Origin: Pararge aegeria
Lineage: Eukaryota; Arthropoda; Insecta; Lepidoptera; Nymphalidae
Direction: 5' to 3'
Assembly: GCF_905163445.1 (NCBI RefSeq)
Contig: NC_053187.1
Coordinates: 19,019,001-19,083,000, forward strand
Length of the DNA: 64,000 bases
Shown here: one piece after another, positions 35,149 to 46,100 of the stretch
Layout: every line of letters starts with the position of its first letter
Position numbering within the stretch: the stretch's first letter is position 1
The notes under the pieces: model-generated
Database searches by the model: none
What the model saw: the letters and a program-made list of their open reading frames with translations, nothing else
What the model was told of the DNA's origin: nothing
Made by a program: the position numbers and the translations under genes

Positions 35149-35238
35149 TGTTGGATAAGAGTAAATGCTGAATTTCTTGGCAGCTTCTTGTCTATAATCT
35201 AAAGTCACTACACGCAAACAGATTTTAAGTTTCCAAAA
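35149..35238 (+). repeat. LINE-1 3' UTR fragment, decayed
   Basis: TGATGTTGGATAAGAGTAAA and GAATTTCTTGGCAGCTTCTT match LINE-1 with several changes. Confidence 0.6.
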
Positions 35239-35310
35239 AAAAATTCACATTTAAATTGAAATTTTCTTTATTCGTGTACGTTTTTCGCACAATTATTAAG
35301 CGTTTATATA

Positions 35311-35612
35311 TTCATCATCATCATTATATCGACCCACTACCGGCCCACTACAGGGCACGGGTCTCCTCCCACAATGAGAATGGGTTTAGGCTTTAGGCCA
35401 CTTCGCTGGCCCAGTGCGGATTGGTGGACTCCACACACCTTTGAGAACATTATGTAGGATTCTGAGGCATGCAGGTTTCCTCACGATGTTTTCCTTCACC
35501 GTTAACGCAAGTGATTATTTATATAAATAAAAAAGCACATAATTCTGAATAGAATGGAACTCAGTCTACCCGAAAAGGAACCCGAAGCCCGTACCTCTAG
35601 TCTATCACGACT
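35311..35612 (-). repeat. SINE-1, reverse
   Basis: CATCATCATTATATCGACCC, GGGTCTCCTCCCACAATGAG and AGGCATGCAGGTTTCCTCAC are well kept; the head end (35560-35612) is decayed. Confidence 0.85.
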
Positions 35613-36046
35613 AGGTATAATGACACACAGAGTAAAAAAAGAAACTTAAAGTTACAGATTCGTTTCACATACTCATTAACATTAAATACTGATTTTTATC
35701 TATGAAGAACATCATAATAAAAATATAGCAAAACTGAGTTCAAAATAAAGCTGTACCTAATCAATGGATTAAAACATAATATTGATACTATAATGAAACA
35801 AAATCAATGAAAAAGAGATAACTTCTCCTCCTTAATAGGCTCTCCTATCAGGCTTGGTGTTGAGAGATTTCAGCGAAAAAAACTTCTTCATTTTGTTGTA
35901 CACACATGTTTTGCGCGTCTTGTTGCGCAGGCGCATAATGTTGCTATCAATTAATTGTCAGGGAAATTACTTACTTTACTACTTTACTACTTCTGACAAA
36001 TGGTGAAATGTGAACTCGGTATAACCATTAGTAAAGTATTATTGAA

Positions 36047-36295
36047 GGCCGACTAGCGCAGTGGGCAGCGACCCTGCTTTTTGTGTCCATGCCCGTGGGT
36101 TCGATTCCCACAACTGGAACATGTTTATGTGATGAACATGAATGTTTTTCAGTGTCTAAGTGTTTATCTGTATATTATAAGTATGTATGTATATTATTCA
36201 TAAAAATATTCATCAGTCCTCTTAAAACCCATAACACAAGGTGCGCTTACTTTGGGCTAGACGGCGATGTGTGTATTGTAGTATATTTATTTATT
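36047..36295 (+). repeat. SINE-2, forward, full length
   Basis: GGCCGACTAGCGCAGTGGGC (A box), GTGGGTTCGATTCCCACAAC (B box), then GTTTTTCAGTGTCTAAGTG and a tail in TATTTATTT. Confidence 0.88.
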
Positions 36296-38198
36296 TCCAA
36301 GACATTTCTTTATAAGAATCTTATAATATATAGTATATAGTTCACTGCGGGACTAATGCATGCAAGTTTTCACTAAGTCTAGAAAATCTTCAATCGGTTA
36401 CCTAATGATTTGGGTGATGCGTAGAGAAAGAAACGTTTACCCAACTTTTAGATGATGACTAACGGCGTTAGGCGCCATCTAAAGTTACGACATCGATTCA
36501 GCTGTGCGTAATGTTGAGGGAACTCGCAAACTGACACTTGACAGATGAAAAAAATATAATTGTTTTTTAATAGGCTTTCAAATATCGATATCATTATTCT
36601 TCTTCATAGTTTTCATTAAAACGAATAAAAATTTAATTAAATAAAAAAGTAAAAATAATGCCCCTGCACACTCACGTCATCCTACTTTACATCATAGTGT
36701 TTTCGAAGGCGTGTGATGCATGTTGGCAATCCAATCCAATCCAATCGGCCAGCATGTTGGACTTAAGCTAAAACCCCTATCTTTCTGAGTCGAACCCGTG
36801 CCCTGCTGGGACCGGTAATGTGATCAAGTTTTGATAATGATGAATATGGGAATACAGTGATATAGAAACAAGACCCACTATCCTACTTCACTCATTGATT
36901 AGGATTGTAGAAACCACAAGTACCTATAAATTTGAATTTATCAATAACTTAAACTAATCGAGAGCAAAACTAATTCTGAAATACGAATCCATTACAAACA
37001 AATTATATTCACTCACAACAGGTTGGTAGGCACGACTCTCAATCAACTTTCGTTTGACCCATAACAAATTGTTCTAGACTAACAAGTATTGCTGTTGCAA
37101 AGGAAGTCAGGGTCTGGTTTCACTCGGTTTCAGAAAAAAAATGACGAAACTAATCGAAAATTTAGAAAAAAAAATGGCAAAGTAGACGAGTTTTTAAATC
37201 GTCGGAATGAATTAAAGTATGGTTGTTTGCAAAGTCGGTTGTTTACTTTCTGAGTTAATTTGAATGGAATCGACTTTAATGAATCTGATAAAATTCACTT
37301 AAAAAATCTTCTTAAATACACTTTACGACTATATGAATTCCATTGCAGTACCGAGTCCAATATATCTTCAATGTACAGAATTTGACCTGCTGTAGTTTTA
37401 TTATAAGTATAGATTAAGGTGTAAAATCATTAAAAACGTTAAAAAAGCGAACGCGCACTTTATCGCTCGGCTTTTGTTTTTTATTTATATTTCAGCCAAT
37501 TTACAGAAAACCATGATAAAAAATACACTTAAGGGGACATTGTTTTATAATACGTGAAGATAGATTTTATCTAATTTTTTGTCTTTTTAATGACCCGTTA
37601 AATAAACATACCTAAAACCGAACAAATATTGTAATACGACTGCTTAGGATGTATGGTCAATAACCTTTGCCTGTCCTGTAAGGCACAAATCAAAAAGCAT
37701 GAAAAAATTGTAACGCATGAGACAAGAGGCTATTCCGCAATCTTTTTCTGATAAACGTTACAACCCTTGGGGCGGTATTGAAGTGTTTACCAACCACAGT
37801 TTAGATAATTTATACCACTAATTTTCCGAAAATGAGATATAAAAAGTTGTTTTTGTGATTCTATTTTATGTGATATAAAGCAAATTTATTTTTATTACCA
37901 AAGTGGACCACACGTTGAACACGCGTTATACACTCTAAGCTTCATGACACTATAAGCCCGTACATATTTATGACACATCCAATTTCAATCTATTATTTGA
38001 GTCGAGACATTGTTTCTCACAAATTTCACGGGAGACATAGGTACTCGTATTTCGCCAATGCGCCATATAACTTTTATGGTTTTTCTTATAATAAATGATC
38101 TCACCTTTTCTTTCTTAATCGATTTAAAGGGCTTTTAATGTTTTGTCTTATTAAAAATTAGAAAAAATAATGAGTAAGTCATCATTTTCTATTACAAA
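36296..38198. other. Unassigned AT-rich stretch
   Basis: No gene seen. 36700-36840 resembles the outer parts of a SINE-3-like body (GTCGAACCCGTGCCCTGCTG). A CCAATC triple repeat is at 36729-36745. Confidence 0.35.
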
Positions 38199-39148
38199 AC
38201 CCCGACGCAAGAATAACAGGGTGTTATGAATTTAACGTGTGTGTGTGTATATCTGTCTGTGGCGTTGTAGCTTCCAAAAGGATGAACAGATTTTGATATT
38301 GATTCTTTGTTTCAAATGTATGTATAATTAATCGGGAGAGATGAAAATTGTTCCACAATGGCCACCGCCGCAAAATGGCGGATAACATATTTTTTCATAA
38401 ACCTCTCAATTTGGGTACCAAATGAAAAGAGTTGACTAGTAGAATACTATACATTGTGTCAAACTTCAAATACTAGATGGCTGCCACCACAAAATGGTGA
38501 TTTTTATTGACTTTGTTTGTTACAAAAGTTACAATTAATTGCGTTTATATATTTGTAAGCTCACTGATTAATTAATTGTACATAATTTAAAAAAATATTG
38601 CGATGTTTACGTTTAGCTTATTTTATTCGAATGAAAGAATTGAGTGCCGTACGGCCTAGACCTCTTGCCTCGGCCAGTGACACTGAAGTCATCACACGAG
38701 CAAAAAATGGCACCGTTAAAAACTTGTCTAACTTACGATCCTAAGTCAGGCTGTCAAGACTATGTACATTTTTCTACTAGTCAAGCCCTTTTATTAGATA
38801 CCCAAATGGAGTTGTAAAAACAAATATAATATAGTTCGTCTTGTAGAATATTCGTGGTGGCGGCCATCTTGGATTTGTAATTTTCCCCTTAGAGCCCTTT
38901 CATTTGATACCCATATTGAGGATTTTGTTAAAATAAACCTAAAACGCCACACCGGCGGCGGCCATTTCAGACCGACTTTCATCAAACATAGCTTAGAGTA
39001 CTTTCCACTACTTAACCTTTCAAACTAAAAACAATCTTCTTCATCCGCTGCCACTGATAGACACACACACGCACACACACACAACACACACACATACACA
39101 CTCAGAGAGATTTCAAGCTTATAACACCGTTTTTGGGTCGGGTGTTAA
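38199..39148. mobile_element. Fold-back element with imperfect terminal inverted repeats, about 950 bp
   Basis: The left end CCCCGACGCAAGAATAACAG with GGTGTTAT, and the right end TTATAACACCGTTTTTGGGT with CGGGTGTT, are imperfect reverse complements. Inside, TGGGTACCAAATGAAAAG (left) faces CTTTCATTTGATACCCA (right), and both halves carry a GCGGCCAT/ATGGCGG core. The GT-rich run after the left end faces a CA-rich run before the right end. No coding frame fits a transposase, so it is non-autonomous; superfamily unknown. Confidence 0.65.
39060..39102. repeat. (CA)n microsatellite
   Basis: CACACA units with a few GCAC and TACA interruptions, in the right half of the fold-back element. Confidence 0.85.
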
Positions 39149-39739
39149 AAAGTCCTTTGTAGGTTTGAGAAAAAAATCTTGTCAAATTGAAGTCTCTTCC
39201 TTAATATGTACCATTATATAATGATACCTATTAAGGAACGATGATTTGCTACAATCCTCACGAAAGAGAAAATCTTGTAATCTGCATGCAAAGGTATGCG
39301 AAGCACTTTTACACTTGTTCGACGTACACCTTCAGTGCAGCATCATAAAGAAAACTGGCAATGCAGAAAAAATTAGAAGGTGGATTTAAATTAAAAGATT
39401 TTTTATAAAAAGGAAGGTCCTCAATTAGACCTGCACCGACTATAAAAAATTGTAGAAAAAATGTATTTCTCGTTCAGACGGTAGATTAGCCCAACAAATT
39501 CATAGATTTTACAATTATTCAACTGGTTTAATGTGTCGTTGTTATATATTTTGTTATTGATATGCAATGAATTATACTTTTCTACTTATTATATTTCTTT
39601 ATAATTGTTCTTTCAGAGGCAAATTAAAACATTTTTCTGGTATGCTAAACATATCATAGTCCATCATTTCTTTATTGTAATAAGCCCGTAGAATGATTTA
39701 TGAGCCTGAAAAATGGACTTGAAAATGTGTACATAAATA

Positions 39740-40005
39740 ATAAAGAAATCAATAAATATACTACGAAAATACACACATCGCCATCTAGCCCCAAAGTAGG
39801 CGTAGCCTTTGTTATGGGTACTAAGATGACTGATGAATTTTTTTATGAATATTATACAGATTAACACCCTGACACTGAAAAACATCCAGTGGAAAATATT
39901 TGGATGATAAACCAAATATTTTCCAGTAATGGGATTCGAACACACGGCCTTTGACTCCGAAAGCAGGGTCGCTGCCCACTGCGCCAGTAAGCCTTCTAAA
40001 GATGG
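39740..40005 (-). repeat. SINE-2, reverse, with an internal palindrome
   Basis: ACACATCGCCATCTAGCCCC (tail side) to GCTGCCCACTGCGCCAGTAA (head side). At 39890-39925, TGGAAAATATTTGG and its reverse complement flank an 8-nt loop in place of the usual SINE body bases. Confidence 0.82.
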
Positions 40006-40926
40006 CAGTGGGATGTAAGCGATAGTCATAAACTACATAGATGTTCTTAAAGATGGAAGACGCAACACTTAGCGCAAGTTAGGTGGCTTCTTAGGTAAGT
40101 GATTAAAACGCTATAGCGGTAATGGTGTTACGTCAAACCTGTCATTGTGCGATCGGTCACCTGGTGACATTACATAAAGGACTATGGTTGCACAAACCTT
40201 GCTACTGGCGGACTTTCGATAAACAACTATACTTGGTCACAGTTAACTGGTTCATTTCTTTAAAATCGTTTTTGCTTATGCAGGGTAATACAGTGACACA
40301 GATAAAGACATCATGATGTGTGCAAAGGTGGTCTTATTGCTCACGTTAAAGTTTCGAAATGCTTATGAAGTCAACAAATTCACACTTATACTGAGAGCCT
40401 AGCCGTGCCCTGAAGTAAGCCGATAATGATGGTGGAGATGATGAAATTCAAAAATACTTTCCTTTGTTTTAACAACTTAGTTAAAACTAATGAAACTTAT
40501 TATATGATTTAAAAGCCATATAAGTGCGTACGCTTTATTATTTTAAAGCACTTAATGCTGAAATTGAACCAGTTTGAAACAGGCTCACCTACATCTAGTT
40601 GCAAGTGGCCCAGCGGTCAAAACATACCTACTTAAGATTGCAGGAAAGTCAAATCAAAATATTCAGTTAAAAGTACAACCTGTTTGCTTAGAAAATTCCA
40701 ATTTAAATTCTATGTCATTTGTCGACTCCGGCGCATCGGTGAGCACTGTGATAAATGGGAGGCTACGGGTTCAATCTCCATCCCAGATTTTTAACTGTCA
40801 TCAATCAAAGCTTTTTCAATTACACGAGGTAACTGACGGATTGACTTGTCCAACCCAAAAATCGAACTCACAAAAAAAAAAGTCAAAAGTCAAGGTCAAC
40901 ATTTTAATTATCAACTATTACGTAAA
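40006..40926. other. Unassigned stretch
   Basis: A 120-codon frame at 40574-40936 contains VDSGAS, but nothing else like a protease; 40740-40800 looks like a decayed SINE head (GGCTACGGGTTCAATCTCCA). No gene is called. Confidence 0.35.
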
Positions 40927-41206
40927 AAAGCGGTGATAGCGCATTGGGTAGGAGCTCGACTTCATTTTCGGTAGGCCGAGTTCGAATCCCAGTACGCACC
41001 TCTAACTTTAAGATATGTGCGTTTAAGTAATTAAAATATCACTTGCTTTAACGGTATAGAAAAACATAGTGAGGTAACCTGCATGCCTGAGAGTTCTACA
41101 CAATGTTCGCAAAGGTGTGTGGAGTCCACCAATCCGTAATGGGCCAGCGTGGTGAACTACAGCGTTAACCGTAAATAGTGGGCTGGTAATGGGTTGATGT
41201 CAAAGC
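40927..41206 (+). repeat. SINE-1, forward, full length
   Basis: AAAGCGGTGATAGCGCATTG with GGTAGGAGCTCGACTTC (A box side) and GCCGAGTTCGAATCCCAGTA (B box), then body to AATGGGTTGATGTC. Confidence 0.88.
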
Positions 41207-41889
41207 CAGCTGTGCTGTATTATTAGTGCAAATTGCCATTGAAAACAATGCATTGGCATTTTCTATACACTCAGACTATACCTACTGGTGACACTTGTGA
41301 AGGAAAGTGACCACGCGTAGTGCTTTCTCGCATCGGTATCCGGGTGTCTTTGTCCTATGCAAGTTATCTATTAAGTTAATCGTTAAACTTGTGTACAGTT
41401 TTTATATCACAATTTCTCTAAAGTGCAAGTGACTTTTGGTTTAAGGCATAAGCGATGCTACTTACTTCTCTAGAACCTCAAAACACTCATACTTCGAATG
41501 AGTATTTTGTTGACTTCGTTGAATACGGTTGAATGATTATTTTAAGGTTTTAAGTCATTAAGTTCAAGGAGATTAGCTTTTGAGGTGTAGGTAGAAATAT
41601 AATTAGAACATAAAACAAAGGCAGGACAACCTCTTTAAAAGATAATAATTTAAAAAAGGTAATAGTGAAACTCTTCCTTATAAGAACTGATTTTTATCAG
41701 ATGCACGTAATAGAAAAAAAACTCTGTTCTCTGAGGTAGATTCAATGATATGGTAAATCTCAATTTGGGCAGTTAGTTGGTACAACCATTAAATTACAAA
41801 TTCATTTAAACATTGATAATAATGGTCTGTTTAGCCGCTCTTGTACGAAAAATTACTATTATCCCGTAGATAAATAGTATGCTGAATGT

Positions 41890-42525
41890 TAAGGCCTGAA
41901 ATTAAATTTTATTTAATCATCATCATTTTGGGTTGCGCAAATATGATAATATTTCTCAATTTCGGTCTCGTCTCAAGTGGTTACCTATCAGACTTCGCCG
42001 GAATTTGCACATTGTTTCTATTCTGTACTGTGTTTTATTTCATCCTTCTACTCCTCTTTACCTTCCTTACGCGGAAGTTAATCTTAATAATAATAATACG
42101 GTTCAGGCTATTAAAATATAGAACGCCCTGCCGTTAGATATCCGTGAGGCACAATCAATTGGGACCTTCAAGAAACCGAACATCGCTGAAGCGGATCATT
42201 TTAAGTGTGTAATTTTAATTATTTATGTATTTCATATAAATTGAGAATGTTATATGTTATCTATTTATATAGGTATTTGTGTTATATATTTTATTTGTAT
42301 TAATATGTAATATATATATATATATATATATATTATATTATATTTTATTTATATATTTGTATAATTGCACCACCTACCTCTTTTCTATGTTTTTTCCTTT
42401 TACGCCATTGGTTGCCTAGAAGAAATCGCTATGTAGCGATAAGGCAACCAAATTGTACTCTCTTGATATGTATTTATATCTCTGTAACTGTACAATTAAA
42501 GTGTATTCATTCATTCATTCATCTA
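41890..42525 (+). mobile_element. LINE-3, 5'-truncated, C-terminus plus 3' UTR
   Basis: 41933-42121 encodes LKWLPIRLRRNLHIVSILYC, then VLFHPSTPLYLPYAEVN, a C-terminal LINE polyprotein region. After a frame change, the DNA at 42115-42210 reads like the terminal residues (NALPLDIREAQSIGTFKK). The 3' UTR with AATCGCTATGTAGCGATAAG and a CATT tail ends at 42525. An AT microsatellite sits inside at 42307-42333. Confidence 0.78.
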
Positions 42526-43164
42526 TATAATAAAAAAAGAGTTTACATAAAACGAAAAAAAATAATATAATAATATTCAGTTTATTACATTAAAACTTGC
42601 AAGCCTTTAAATTAGATAAAACTTTGTCCTACTTATATTATTTCTTATAATATCTACAATTAAACATGTTATATTGTTGCAAGTAAATGATTATGATAAT
42701 GATCTTTTATTATAATTTAGCTTTTATAATCAGGTTTTTTATTTTATAAATTTCATAAATATTATATTCAAAAAATTAAAGCATTTTCAGTGTTAAATGT
42801 AAAAATGATCGTATTATAATATCTGTGCTGGCTGGAAAATTAAAGAATATTAAAAAATAATTTGACTATCTTGGCCAAAGAATTAGTTTGCCCATTCAAA
42901 GGGGTAATGTTGCCAGCATATTGGAAATTTGCCTCGTTGCGGTTTCGAATAAGTGAAAGAGTTTATGAAGTTCTTATGTAATTAATTGAATTAATATAAT
43001 ATATATTTAATTACGCTAACGCTTATGTGTTAGCCCAAGCGTTTTAAATAGCGAACGGTCAGTGGCAATCGTTTGGCAACGCCTGACCGAGGAGATAAAA
43101 ACGGTATTCGCTGCGCCGCCCCGGCTAGTTGACCGCAGACACGCCGCGATCCGTGATGTAAACC
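42526..43164. other. AT-rich upstream region and 5' UTR of the 1530-residue gene
   Basis: 42526-43020 is very AT-rich. From about 43040 the sequence becomes GC-richer up to the ATG, fitting promoter and 5' UTR. A TCAGT initiator-like motif is at 43059-43063, but there is no TATA box at the right distance, so the start site is only a guess. Confidence 0.4.
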
Positions 43165-46100
43165 ATGCACATACCAATAGTATTCATATTGTTAGTGATC
43201 CAGTGTACACTCTGCCCCAGTATTCGAGTGCCCGTGAACTGGAGCGATGACAGTGAAGTGAATACAAGCGAACAGTTAAAAAACACGGTCAAACATGAAG
43301 ATGCTAACGAAGAACACATACCACACGAATATTTTCACTACACTGCGAAGAAACCACAATTCGCCATCAACATAGCGAAAGCTCATGGTGTTCAGTCCCC
43401 TGAAAAGCTTTTTAAATCTCATCCCATTACACCTCATACGGGCTTTCCTAAGCCACGGTTAGGAGATCACCGCATTCATCCTGAAAAAATTCTTGCTCGA
43501 CCATACAGAGGATTTGTTCAAAGTTCTGGTGGTTCTCATTACGCAAAACCTGCTACAACCTCTTTTGAAGTGTACCATCCCTATAAATCAGAAGAACCTG
43601 CATTGCAACAACTGTATAAAGATCCCAATGTTGATAAAATAAGGAATAATTTACGAGATAGCCATCATAAATTACAGAAGTATCAAAATGAGGCTGGACA
43701 GTCAAATGTCACAAAAAACGAATACGTCGAAAGTCCAGTGGAAATCGATCACAGAAAACTTCCACAAAAAAATATACCAACACAATTTGAAGTGCATAGA
43801 CCCCAGCGCCGACCAGTTTATTATAATTATCCACCGAAACCGATTCACAGAGAGAATCTAGTAAGTCAAAAACTTAGACATCCTTGGAGTCAAAATATTG
43901 CCAAAGTCACTCCGATTCACTATCGTCCTATAAAGAATCATTTGCATGGATTAAGACAACAACATTCATTGAAATTTGATGACGAGCGTAATGAATATCC
44001 TCAATTACTGCCACAGGAAGATGAAGAAGAATCAGAAGGTTATGACATATATCAAAAAGGTAAAGCTAGGTTTGTGCAACTAAAGGATGATGTTGATGAC
44101 ACAATAAATAAAGTGTTGCAACAAAATAGGCAACATGCTGGCAGTAATCTGGAATCGCATAGTGAAGAACGAGATAATGAAAACACGTCTAGTAAAGAGG
44201 TAGATGACGATGATTTTGTTCCCGTAAAAAATTACGCTCAAGTGAGAAAAACAGAAGTAACAAAACATCTCCCTAGAGAAGCTGCAGTTCAAGATGCCGA
44301 GAACTTTGAAGAAATTCAAAATGCACCACGATTAAGAGAAGCTATAAAGAGTAAAAAAGCACAAATCGTGTATTCTGAAGAAGGTTATGAAGATACGGCT
44401 TACGATCATGCCGGGGAACAAAAACATGCATCCGATCATGAAAATCATGGTGGATATCTGAAACAAGATGCAGAGAGTAAAGGAAAATATAAAACACCGT
44501 CTTTAAGTACGAAGTATAAAAATAAAGAAGGATCAAAACATGGGAATCAAATAGAGCATGATGAAAAATGGGAAAATGATATAAAACAAAATGAAGATGA
44601 AGATGAATCCGATTATTACGAATCTGAAGAAGAAGTATCTGATAATAATAATGAAACAGAGGAAAGTGAAGAAAATAACCGAAATAAACGAAACACCGAA
44701 GGTATTGTAAATTTAGATATTGGCATCAGCAAAAAAAATATTGACACACTTAAGGAAAAAAATAAAGAACAAGATGTAGTGAACCATGTTGTGATAAAGC
44801 GTGATGTTTTGCTGAATGCTTCAAATGAAAAATCGATACAAAAAAAACAAGCTGATAGTATAAAGAAAAAATATCCCTATTACTTCCAAAACCTTAAGCT
44901 TCTTAGTAAAAACTCCCCACTTCGTTATGCTGAAAACTTTGAACTTATCCCTAAAAAGTCAAATGGAGGTTCCGAGTTTTACGACTCAAAATCTCAGCTT
45001 GAATGTCCAGAAGTTGAAGACGATGTTGATGCTATACCAGATAAATTAAAAAAAGAAGGTCACCCAGATGAAAGTATTGAAAACTTAAGTGAGGAAGCTA
45101 AAGATAAAGCAAAGTTTAGTACTTTGGAAAATAAACAAAGACTTAAAGGACTTGGCGACAAAATTGACTGTTTTAAGGCTAAATATTTTGGTGAAAATCC
45201 ATTGGATAATCCCTTTTTTCAAGAAGATACCATTGAAAATCCTGAACCTGTAATAAAACCCACTTTAGATGTATTTAATAACATACAGGTAGACAAATAC
45301 ACGGAAGACGAGCTATTAACCCAAAACTCCGATATAATTAATGTTCTGGGTGTAGTACGCAAAAATCAAAATGAATCGTCATCCCCTAGTACGGCAATCA
45401 ATGTAGATAGAGCTAAATATAACTCAAATGTTACATTTTCTATACCGGATACTAAAAATTTAACACTCTCCTACATTCGCAAAAAAAGAGCAACACCTTT
45501 TACTTATGAACCATATAAAATAATTAAAGACAGTCAAATTCCAGATTCTAAGAAAACTACAACTAGTAGTAATATAAGTCCTTTAATAAAACAACTACAA
45601 TTGAGCAGAGTTATTGATAAAGTAACTATGAACCAGGATAAAGATCTATCTGTAAAGAAGAATAATACAAAAGTTTACAAAACTATCGGTAAAGGTGACA
45701 GAAAAGAAAACCAAAATGATAAAAGTAATGATACATCTATTCCCAGTTTTGTTGATGTTAATTCTGACTTACGAAGAGGAGAACCACGTTATGAAATAAG
45801 ACCACAAAATCATAAACCTCAATATACACCAGTCGAAAACAAAAAAGCTATATCTCGTGTTGACAACAAAGAACAAACTGCGTATATAGAATCAACAACC
45901 CAAAACCAACTTAAAAAATCAAAAAGACGAAAACCAACTATGAAACCATACTTTGATGTTTCACAGTTTCTACCAAAAAGTATAGATACACAAAATACTG
46001 CTTCTTCCAATAGAGTGCGAAGAATTATTCGAACCAGTACTGTGATACCAACAACAGAACGACTGAATCGACAAAAATATCGACAAAGTAATAGTAGCGA

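Noticed and set aside
40574..40936. Retroviral-type aspartic protease (VDSGAS in an open frame)
   Set aside because: Only a six-residue likeness. No flap or second motif, and the DNA around it resembles a decayed SINE head.
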